Shown here in pieces: positions 1-5,091 of a DNA stretch of 5,817 nucleotides. Below the pieces are notes generated by a model. That model ran no database searches, was not told where the DNA came from, and saw nothing but the letters and a program-made list of their open reading frames with translations. This stretch comes from Leptolyngbya sp. SIO4C1. Lineage in GTDB: Bacteria > Cyanobacteriota > Cyanobacteriia > Phormidesmidales > Phormidesmidaceae. A program made the position numbers and the translations under genes. The stretch spans positions 1 through 5,817 of the forward strand of contig JAAHIA010000323.1 of NCBI GenBank assembly GCA_010671975.1, read 5' to 3'. Each line of letters begins with the position of its first letter. Position 1 is the first letter of the stretch.

Positions 1-108
1 CCTCAGAATAGAGTATATGCACTGGTGTCTCGGAAATCTGAATTTCGAGCAAACGCCGTTCTACCGCATCGAAGTATGATTGATAGGTTTCCGTAACCGT
101 GTCCAGGA
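1..108 (-). repeat. Left arm of a 108-bp perfect inverted repeat
   Basis: Every base from 1 to 108 is complementary to 389 down to 282 (position i pairs with 390-i), which I checked block by block. Identity stops at 109/281. On the minus strand this arm encodes the same 35-residue peptide that the right arm encodes on the plus strand (LDTVTETYQ through HILYSE). It is therefore an inverted duplicate of part of the neighbouring reading frame, not an independent gene. The arm reaches the first base of the window, so its true outer end is unknown. Confidence 0.97.
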
Positions 109-499
109 TCGTGATCTTCAGGTGATCCTTGTCCCTCCCAATGATCGGGAAGAGTTGAAGGCGATGGTTCTCGCATTCAATCACGCCCGCCCAACTTTCG
201 GGCATGCCATTGAGGCGATATCCATGTCGACCGCCAAAACTCCGGAACAGATGTTGGGCGATAGCGGGCTGAAAAATCCATTCCTGGACACGGTTACGGA
301 AACCTATCAATCATACTTCGATGCGGTAGAACGGCGTTTGCTCGAAATTCAGATTTCCGAGACACCAGTGCATATACTCTATTCTGAGGGCGGTCATGTC
401 CGGCGCATAGACGGTCGTTCAATGTCTGCCGAAGAGGTGAGTTTCATCCTTGAGCGGACACAAATTCCCTTTGATGACCTGCCGGAAGAATGGCGGTAG
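80..499 (+). CDS. Unrecognised protein, 5' end disrupted by inverted duplication
   Basis: This is an open frame of 139 codons ending in TAG. I do not recognise the family. The protein is charged and soluble-looking, with no signal peptide or membrane segment. It has amphipathic stretches around residues 70-95 (TVTETYQSYFDAVERRLLEI) and an acidic C-terminus ending PFDDLPEEWR. The nominal TTG start at 80 and the first ten or so codons lie within the left arm of the inverted repeat, where they read the antisense of a later part of the same gene. That N-terminus is therefore almost certainly not native. The text from about residue 13 (LQVILVPPNDREELKAM) reads as ordinary protein, so the real gene probably began further upstream and is truncated. 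An alternative is an internal ATG at 164, with GGGAAGAG at 147-154 as ribosome binding site, giving 111 residues. The downstream neighbour on the same strand is an apparent attachment region, so this may be the last gene of a mobile element. Confidence 0.45.
   Translation: MIGFRNRVQDRDLQVILVPPNDREELKAMVLAFNHARPTFGHAIEAISMSTAKTPEQMLGDSGLKNPFLDTVTETYQSYFDAVERRLLEIQISETPVHILYSEGGHVRRIDGRSMSAEEVSFILERTQIPFDDLPEEWR
282..389 (+). repeat. Right arm of the 108-bp perfect inverted repeat
   Basis: This is the partner of bases 1-108, separated from them by a 173-base spacer (109-281). This arm lies inside the reading frame 80-499 and is uninterrupted there, so it is more likely the original copy. The left arm would then be the inverted copy. 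Zero mismatches over 108 bases means either a very recent duplication or a chimeric read or assembly fold-back. Confidence 0.97.
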
Positions 500-507
500 C
501 CGGGCCC

Positions 508-530
508 CTCCGCAGGAACTGCTGCGGGAG
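508..530 (+). terminator. Weak hairpin after the first gene
   Basis: CCGCAG (510-515) pairs with CTGCGG (522-527) across a six-base loop. Beyond a one-base bulge, CT (508-509) can pair with AG (529-530). The hairpin starts nine bases after the TAG stop. No T-run follows, so at best it is a weak or Rho-assisted terminator. Confidence 0.25.
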
Positions 531-618
531 CCAATCAAACATTACGCTTAGCAATTTGCGGGTGGGTGATAGTTGCCCAGCGTTGATGTCACGTTCACCG
601 GCGTATCGTCGTTCTGAA

Positions 619-655
619 TGTGGGTTGATTTGTGGGTTGTCCCTGACAATCCCAC
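619..655. repeat. Tandem TGTGGGTTG repeats with an inverted relative (possible integrase arm sites)
   Basis: TGTGGGTTG occurs at 619-627 and again at 631-639, a 12-base period. The opposite-strand relative GTGGGATTGT lies at 646-655. GTGGG/CCCAC (632-636 with 651-655) and TTGT/ACAA (637-640 with 646-649) can also form a nine-pair stem with one bulge and a CCCTG loop. Short direct and inverted repeats beside a core site are typical of the arm-type sites bound by the N-terminal domain of tyrosine recombinases. The assignment rests on layout only. Confidence 0.35.
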
Positions 656-681
656 TTTATCCCGCATAGTCCCGAATGTTC

Positions 682-702
682 TGGCGGACACCCTCTCCGC
701 CA
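682..702 (+). other. Putative attachment core containing the tRNA-Ser 3' end (attR-like)
   Basis: TGGCGGA (682-688) and TCCGCCA (696-702) form a perfect seven-base inverted pair around a seven-base centre. This is the geometry of a tyrosine-recombinase core site. Bases 692-702 read CCTCTCCGCCA, the acceptor 3' strand, discriminator G and CCA expected of a tRNA-Ser starting GGAGAGG. No T-arm precedes it, so this is not a tRNA gene but would be the duplicated 3' fragment left by integration. In that orientation the element lies to the left and the flanking chromosome to the right. A plain alternative is a hairpin terminator for the minus-strand LysR gene, whose stop codon is 15 bases away. Neither orientation shows a T-run. 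Confidence 0.35.
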
Positions 703-717
703 TCCAGCCTCAGGACG

Positions 718-1662
718 TCATTCCCTGTCCACATGTCTCCACCGTGCGTAGGCGGACCTTTGAGCCGTGACGTGCCGAAGCTGACGGATTGCTTCCCCGA
801 CGACGGATCGGACCGGCTTTCCCGGCGGCGTGATCAGGTAAAGCGTTCTTGAGAGCGTCGGTTCGATCAGACGGGCCGCGCCGAGATAATCCTGGCTTCG
901 CGAGGATGCGACCAGACTGTATGGCAGGATCGAGAAGCCCGCCCCCTCAATCAGCAAGTCCAACAGCGCATTGTTGGCATCGATTTCGATAATGACATTG
1001 GGCTTGCTCCGGGTTTCGGCGAAACCTTCGTCTATCAGAGATCGAAGTCCGCCGGGCATCGCGTTCAGAATAAGTGGGAGAGCGGACGCCTCGGAAACCG
1101 TCACATCGCGTTTCTGGAAAACAGCGGCGGACTTTGGGCCGGTGAGATAGAGGTCTTCCTTGAACAGCGGGTCGCGTAGCCCGGAAGGCTGAACATGCGT
1201 GTCGGCGATAATGCCGATATCCACCGATCCGGCGGCGACCATCGCGGGGATGTCGATACTCTGCGCCGCGATGGTGCGCAGGCTGACTTTCTGATGACGG
1301 GCTTTCATGCTTTGTACGAGAGGGGCGAAGAGCACCCCCGCGACGCTGTCCGGCGCTGCGATCACGACATCGCCGATCAACAATCCGGACGACGCTCTCG
1401 CTTCCTCCAGAGCCAGGTCGTGATGCCGAACCGCGCCGATCGCATTGGCATGGAAACGTTCCCCTGCGGCGGTAAGTGTGACACCGGTGTTGGAACGGTT
1501 GAGCAACCGCGTACCGACTTCGCTCTCCAGCCTGCCGACGATCCTGCTGATCGCCGGCTGAGGGATGTCGAGTGTCAGGGCCGCCCGGGTGAAACTGCCG
1601 CAGTTCACGACAGTATCGAACACGCGAAACTGATGAATGGTTAGATCTGAGCCCCAAGCCAT
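718..1662 (-). CDS. LysR-family transcriptional regulator
   Basis: This 314-residue protein has the usual LysR length. The N-terminal winged helix-turn-helix spans about residues 7-68, with the classic GSFTRAALTLDIPQPAISR recognition segment (22-40) followed by LESEVGTRLLNR and the TLTAAGERF signature (62-70). A linker helix follows, then the periplasmic-binding-protein-like effector domain from about 93 to 300, with the motif SVDIGII near residue 147. The HTH resembles the Nac/CynR side of the family, but the ligand cannot be read from sequence. The start at 1662 is supported by GGAGA about ten bases upstream on the minus strand. It diverges from the oxygenase-aldolase-enolase operon across 161 bases, the standard arrangement in which a LysR activator controls its divergent neighbours and represses itself. 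It most likely activates the operon in response to the pathway substrate or an intermediate. Confidence 0.93.
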   Translation of the reverse strand: MAWGSDLTIHQFRVFDTVVNCGSFTRAALTLDIPQPAISRIVGRLESEVGTRLLNRSNTGVTLTAAGERFHANAIGAVRHHDLALEEARASSGLLIGDVVIAAPDSVAGVLFAPLVQSMKARHQKVSLRTIAAQSIDIPAMVAAGSVDIGIIADTHVQPSGLRDPLFKEDLYLTGPKSAAVFQKRDVTVSEASALPLILNAMPGGLRSLIDEGFAETRSKPNVIIEIDANNALLDLLIEGAGFSILPYSLVASSRSQDYLGAARLIEPTLSRTLYLITPPGKPVRSVVGEAIRQLRHVTAQRSAYARWRHVDRE

Positions 1663-1688
1663 CGCAGACGCTTCTCCAAGATCACATC

Positions 1689-1726
1689 ATGCCTTCATTG
1701 GCATAACAAAATCATCCCGGCATAAC
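1689..1726. promoter_or_regulatory. Candidate LysR operator: ATGCC-N6-GGCAT dyad plus repeated GGCATAAC
   Basis: ATGCC (1689-1693) and GGCAT (1700-1704) form a perfect five-base dyad with a six-base centre. GGCATAAC occurs at 1700-1707 and again at 1719-1726, 19 bases apart, and each copy is preceded by ATCAT (1686-1690 and 1711-1715). A dyad plus a half-site about two helical turns away matches the recognition-site and activation-site layout of LysR regulators. The spacing is T-N12-A, not the textbook T-N11-A. Confidence 0.45.
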
Positions 1727-1750
1727 ATTCTTATTATAGACGATATAGCC
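1727..1750 (+). promoter_or_regulatory. Candidate -10 region of the catabolic operon
   Basis: An A+T-rich patch directly follows the operator repeats, with TATTAT at 1732-1737 (or TATAGA at 1735-1740) as possible -10 hexamers. No good -35 hexamer sits 16-18 bases upstream. That is expected of an activator-dependent promoter, with the second GGCATAAC copy covering the -35 side. The leader to the ATG at 1824 would be about 80 bases. Confidence 0.3.
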
Positions 1751-1823
1751 GCGACGGCAGTTCTCCGTCACAAATCGCAAGAATAGTCTCGGATCTATCG
1801 GAAGAGGTCCTGGGAGACTTGTC

Positions 1824-3005
1824 ATGCAAACCTCGAATGCTGCAGCGATCGCATCGGTAACGAAGAACGGTTCCGGATTGCAGGTCGACTGGGGCGATGG
1901 CGACAAAAGCACCTTTCATTACATCTGGCTGAGAGACTGCTGTTACTGCGAGGTCTGTGGCGACTGTCACTCCAGCTTGCGGCGCTACGTCCCCTCGCTC
2001 GAGTCAATCGCCATCAAGCCAGCCTCGGTTGCCTGGGACCCTGAAAAGATCGTCGTGGAGTGGGAGAGCGACGGGCACGTGTCGACCTTTGCCGCCAACT
2101 GGCTGAACGAGAACCGATACGACGACCGCGCCCGCTCGGCCAGGCGGCAACCCGTGATTCACTGGGATGCGTCGACAGACCTCGATGACCTGACCTTCGA
2201 TTTCGATACGGTCCGAAGCGGCGCGACCGAGAGGCTTGCCCTGCAAAGGCATCTCATTTCTCACGGCATTGTCGTCGTCACCAACGGGCCGCGCGAGCCG
2301 GGTTGCGTCACCGAATTCGCCGAATTGTTTGGCGAGGTCACGCAATCCGCCTATGGGGCGGTTTTCGACTTGAGACCCAGCAATGCGATTGGCACCGCCG
2401 GCACGACATTTCGGGACGTGCCGCCCCATTCCGACGAAGCCTTTGTATATTCCCCTCCAGGCATTGCGGCGCTGGCCTGTATTCATCCCGCCGATGATGG
2501 GGGCGACTCCATCATGGTCGACGGGTTCGGGATCGCGGAGAAACTCCGCCGGGACCATCCGAAAAGCTTTCACCTGCTGTCGGCCTGGAACCATCATTTC
2601 GTACGTCTGCATCCGGGGAAGCTCGACCAGCGCGCCTACGCGCCGGTCATCGCGCTCGACGACGATGGAGAAATCTCGGGAACGCGCCTCCATACACGTG
2701 CCTCCGGACCGCCGGATCTGCCGGAGAGCGTCATGGAAGACTATCTGGTCGCCTATCACCGGCTTTGCGCGATGATGATGGCGCCGGAGAACCAGATCCG
2801 GCTTCGCCTTAAGGCGGGGGAAGCGGTCGTGTTCGACAATCATCGCGCCCTGCACGCCCGCTCAGCCTTTTCCGACCCGCGCCGCTTTATGCAAATCTGT
2901 GCGGTCACGCGTGAGCGGTTTCATCAGAACTTCAGACTGCTTGCGACGGAACTTGGGGATTCCCGGTCCGCAAATCTCGTTCTTCGCGCCGGCGCCTGCC
3001 GATAA
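1824..3005 (+). CDS. Gamma-butyrobetaine hydroxylase-family Fe(II)/2-oxoglutarate oxygenase
   Basis: This 393-residue cytoplasmic enzyme has the two-domain layout of the gamma-butyrobetaine/trimethyllysine hydroxylase family, at the family's usual length. The N-terminal zinc domain (about 10-95) carries WLRD followed by C40, C42, C45 and later H85, the expected Cys3His zinc set. The C-terminal TauD-like domain (about 125-375) has the facial triad H202-x-D204 and H344, with R353/R354 as the likely 2-oxoglutarate-binding arginine, and VDGF at 232-235. It would oxidise a substrate with O2, converting 2-oxoglutarate to succinate and CO2. The substrate is unlikely to be gamma-butyrobetaine. Y177 is kept, but the usual HTDLPY segment is HSDEAF, and the conserved C-terminal LQGCY-D-D block reads MQICAVTRER. 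GGGAG (1812-1816) lies seven bases before the ATG. It is the first gene of the operon, 42 bases ahead of the aldolase-family gene. Confidence 0.88.
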   Translation: MQTSNAAAIASVTKNGSGLQVDWGDGDKSTFHYIWLRDCCYCEVCGDCHSSLRRYVPSLESIAIKPASVAWDPEKIVVEWESDGHVSTFAANWLNENRYDDRARSARRQPVIHWDASTDLDDLTFDFDTVRSGATERLALQRHLISHGIVVVTNGPREPGCVTEFAELFGEVTQSAYGAVFDLRPSNAIGTAGTTFRDVPPHSDEAFVYSPPGIAALACIHPADDGGDSIMVDGFGIAEKLRRDHPKSFHLLSAWNHHFVRLHPGKLDQRAYAPVIALDDDGEISGTRLHTRASGPPDLPESVMEDYLVAYHRLCAMMMAPENQIRLRLKAGEAVVFDNHRALHARSAFSDPRRFMQICAVTRERFHQNFRLLATELGDSRSANLVLRAGACR

Positions 3006-3034
3006 CGCGGCATCCGAAGCGTCACAGGGTTAAT

Positions 3035-3040
3035 GGAGGA
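3035..3040 (+). promoter_or_regulatory. Strong ribosome binding site that fixes the aldolase start
   Basis: GGAGGA lies seven bases before the ATG at 3048. An in-frame ATG at 3033 overlaps this element and has no comparable site of its own, so 3048 is the better start. Confidence 0.8.
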
Positions 3041-3047
3041 GTTTGGA

Positions 3048-3821
3048 ATGGCGTCCAATATCAGTGAAGAGACCTTCCGGCATGCGGCTGGCGCACGCGT
3101 TACCTCGCCTGAGGAACAACAGGTCCGTATCGATCTGGCGGCCATGTTCCGGCTGACCGCGATGTTCGGATGGGACGATACCATCTGGAATCATATCACC
3201 GCCCGTGTTCCTGGCTCCGACCACAATTTTCTGATGCACCGGTTCGGTCTTCTTTACGAAGAAGTATCGGCCAGCAACCTGATCAAAGTCGATGAGCACG
3301 GGAATGTTCTGGAAGGCCCAAAGGACGTCAACACGGCGGGTTTCGTGATTCACAGCGCGATCCACCTTCACCATCCGCAGAACAAGTTTGTGTTTCACGC
3401 CCATCCGCCGCAAGCGATCGCCGCGACTGCCTTCAAGGACGGCATCCCGTTTCTGGTGCAGGATTCATCGATGCTGTACGGCGATGTGCGGTATCACGAT
3501 TGGGAAGGATTGTCCGTCGACTTGGACGAACGTCACAGAATCGCGGAAAACCTCGGCGACGGAAAATGTTTGGTCATGCGCAATCACGGTTTCCTGACCG
3601 TCGGCGCCACGGCCGGCGAAGCATTCATGAACATGTATTATCTGATCCGCATGTGCGACGTCGCTTTGCGCGCGCAAGCCAGCGGCCTTCCGCTCGAACC
3701 GGCCGAACCGGAGCTTTGGGCCAAGTCCAGAAAACAGTACGATGCCTTCGCGCCCGGCAAATATGAATGGCCCGCTTTGTTGCGCCGATGCGATCGCGCC
3801 GATCCATCGTACAAGGTCTAA
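3048..3821 (+). CDS. Class II aldolase/adducin-family metalloenzyme
   Basis: This 257-residue soluble protein is the usual length for the class II aldolase/adducin fold, which spans about residues 24-230. Visible motifs are WNHITARVPG (47-56), the metal-binding pair H117-x-H119 in FHAHPP, and H180 in MRNHGFLTVG. Three metal ligands are therefore intact and Zn or a similar divalent metal is expected. The fourth ligand and catalytic Glu of fuculose-phosphate aldolase (PSSE motif) is absent: that segment reads VNTAGFVIHSAIH, as in the adducin-type subgroup. Members of this fold include aldolases, epimerases and decarboxylases such as the pyridine- and phthalate-type carboxylate decarboxylases, so C-C lyase or decarboxylase activity is possible but not shown. 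It sits between an oxygenase and an enolase-superfamily enzyme, which suggests a middle step of the same pathway. An alternative in-frame ATG at 3033 is disfavoured by the ribosome binding site. Confidence 0.88.
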   Translation: MASNISEETFRHAAGARVTSPEEQQVRIDLAAMFRLTAMFGWDDTIWNHITARVPGSDHNFLMHRFGLLYEEVSASNLIKVDEHGNVLEGPKDVNTAGFVIHSAIHLHHPQNKFVFHAHPPQAIAATAFKDGIPFLVQDSSMLYGDVRYHDWEGLSVDLDERHRIAENLGDGKCLVMRNHGFLTVGATAGEAFMNMYYLIRMCDVALRAQASGLPLEPAEPELWAKSRKQYDAFAPGKYEWPALLRRCDRADPSYKV

Positions 3822-3828
3822 TCTCGAC

Positions 3829-3840
3829 GGAGTGCTGGAG
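3829..3840 (+). promoter_or_regulatory. Double GGAG ribosome binding site before the enolase-family gene
   Basis: GGAG occurs at 3829-3832 and 3837-3840, that is 12 and 4 bases before the ATG at 3845. It supports starting at 3845 and not at an ATG at 3767. The 26 extra codons from 3767 would lie almost entirely inside the preceding gene and encode a basic, non-family sequence. Confidence 0.55.
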
Positions 3841-3844
3841 TTCC

Positions 3845-4951
3845 ATGACCGACCGGATCGCCTCGATCACCCCGCACCTCATTCCGGCCGACGCCAGGCC
3901 CCATCCATGGTGGTCGCACAAGGCTTACATTCTGGTCCGCGTCGAGACCAGCGACGGCATCGTCGGGTGGGGGGAATGTCACAATCTTTCCTATCGCGAG
4001 AAGGCCATCGTCGCCATCGTAGACGCCATCGCACCGACCCTCATCGGTCGGGCGAGCGGGGACATTCGCGGACTGTTCGAACGGGCTTACAATAGCTTCG
4101 GCCAGCAGAGGCCTGGGCTCGACGTATACTGTGCCTTCGCCGGGATCGAGATCGCCTTATGGGACATATTGGGAAAGCGACTAGACGTTCCGGTCTATCA
4201 GCTGCTTGGCGGATCGTTACGCGACTCGGTACCGGTCTATGCGAACATCTATTCGCCCCACCCTCAAACGGCGGAGGATTTCGCGGCGATGGCGGCGCAT
4301 CAGGTGGCCGGCGGGCATCGGGCGATAAAGCTCTATCCGTTCGACGCCGACACCTCGATCGCTGACGGCGTGAAGCGCCTGTCCGCTGTTCGGGAAGCGG
4401 TTGGGCCGGATATCGGATTGGCGGTCGATCTATGGCGACATGCGAGCCCCTATCGAGCGATCGAACTGGCTCGCGCCATGGAACCGTTTGACCTTTTGTG
4501 GATCGAAGACCCGTTCGCCCCGACCGACCCGAAAACCGTGCGATATGTGCGCGATACCATACGTCAGCCTCTGCTTACCGGCGAAACACTTCCATCCCGT
4601 AGGGAGTTCAACGGGCTGTTCGAGGAACGCGCTGTCGACATCATTAATCCCGACATCTGCCTTTCCGGCATCCTGGAACTGCAGGCAATCGCAAGCATGG
4701 CGGAGGCCGCGCATGTAAGCGTTTCACCACACAACTCAAACAGCATGGCGATTGGTACCGCCGCCGCCATTCATGCGAGCCTCGGGCTATCGAACCTAGA
4801 GCCGGTGGAGTACTTTCCGCTCTTCGAAACGGCGTTGGACGACCTGTGTCAGGGACGCCCGCAGATCGTGAACGGCCAATTGCCGAGGCCGGAAGCGCGG
4901 GGCCTGGGTGTGGAGGTCAGCGACGCCGCGGCGCGACAGTACAGGGTGTAG
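3845..4951 (+). CDS. Mandelate racemase/muconate lactonizing enzyme family protein (probable acid-sugar dehydratase)
   Basis: This 368-residue enolase-superfamily enzyme is the normal family length. The capping domain (about 1-125) ends in WDILGKRLDVPVYQLLGG. The (beta/alpha)7 barrel carries K162 in AIKLYPF, the Mg ligands D195 (VDLW), E221 (WIEDP) and E247 (TGETL), and the general acid/base pair D270 (NPDIC) and H296 (SPHNSNS). The Asp-His pair places it in the mandelate-racemase subgroup, where most members dehydrate or racemise alpha-hydroxy acids such as aldonates through proton abstraction next to a carboxylate. Two positions are unusual: the lysine motif is K-x-Y and not K-x-K, and the position two after the first Mg ligand is W197, where galactonate and mannonate dehydratases have a catalytic His. 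The specific substrate is therefore open. It is last in the operon, 23 bases after the aldolase-family gene. Confidence 0.9.
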   Translation: MTDRIASITPHLIPADARPHPWWSHKAYILVRVETSDGIVGWGECHNLSYREKAIVAIVDAIAPTLIGRASGDIRGLFERAYNSFGQQRPGLDVYCAFAGIEIALWDILGKRLDVPVYQLLGGSLRDSVPVYANIYSPHPQTAEDFAAMAAHQVAGGHRAIKLYPFDADTSIADGVKRLSAVREAVGPDIGLAVDLWRHASPYRAIELARAMEPFDLLWIEDPFAPTDPKTVRYVRDTIRQPLLTGETLPSRREFNGLFEERAVDIINPDICLSGILELQAIASMAEAAHVSVSPHNSNSMAIGTAAAIHASLGLSNLEPVEYFPLFETALDDLCQGRPQIVNGQLPRPEARGLGVEVSDAAARQYRV

Positions 4952-4958
4952 TCTCCCC

Positions 4959-4976
4959 ACCGTGTACCCATACGGT
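4959..4976 (+). terminator. Short hairpin after the operon
   Basis: ACCGTGT (4959-4965) pairs with ATACGGT (4970-4976), including one G-T pair, across an ACCC loop. It starts seven bases after the enolase-family stop. There is no T-run, so termination function is uncertain. Confidence 0.25.
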
Positions 4977-4999
4977 AGTCCAGGCTGACGAAAGCCGCG

Positions 5000-5059
5000 C
5001 CGCCATTCCTTTTCGGCCGCCTGATCCAGGCCAATGAACCCGGCAGGCTAGAATGGCGG
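5000..5059. repeat. Inverted repeat CCGCCATTC / GAATGGCGG between convergent genes
   Basis: CCGCCATTC (5000-5008) and GAATGGCGG (5051-5059) are exact reverse complements, 42 bases apart. Inside them GCCTG (5019-5023) and CAGGC (5044-5048) can pair, and the flanks are partly complementary (CCGCG before, CAGCGG after). The structure sits between the operon end and the convergent gene stop at 5092, so it may be a bidirectional stop structure or a small dispersed palindromic repeat. The 140 bases 4952-5091 hold no recognisable gene. Confidence 0.4.
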
Positions 5060-5091
5060 GCAGCGGTGCGCACCAGGTTGATCCGCCGAGG

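Noticed and set aside
682..702. A complete tRNA-Ser gene
   Set aside because: Only the acceptor 3' strand and CCA are present. No T-arm, variable arm, anticodon or 5' acceptor half precedes it.
548..703. A 51-codon minus-strand open frame starting at 703 (MAERVSARTF onward) through the attachment-like region
   Set aside because: It runs across the hairpin core and repeat sites, has no clear ribosome binding site, and its text shows no family features. I treat it as a chance opening.
1195..1644. A 149-codon plus-strand frame opposite the LysR gene
   Set aside because: It is a shadow of the LysR frame with Arg/Asp-rich, repetitive composition and no family features.
947..1657. A 236-codon minus-strand frame overlapping the LysR gene
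   Set aside because: It is another frame of the same strand, Arg/Ser-rich and low in hydrophobic order. The LysR frame has clear HTH and domain motifs.
2004..2855. A 283-codon minus-strand frame opposite the oxygenase gene
   Set aside because: It is antisense to a gene with intact zinc and iron motifs. Long antisense openings are expected in G+C-rich coding DNA and the translation shows no family motif.
4849..5073. A 74-codon minus-strand frame overlapping the end of the enolase-family gene
   Set aside because: A third of it is antisense to well-supported coding sequence. The rest falls in the palindromic spacer, and no ribosome binding site or recognisable motif supports it.
5065..5074. 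The perfect ten-base palindrome GGTGCGCACC
   Set aside because: A single short palindrome is expected by chance in G+C-rich DNA and has no positional support as an operator.
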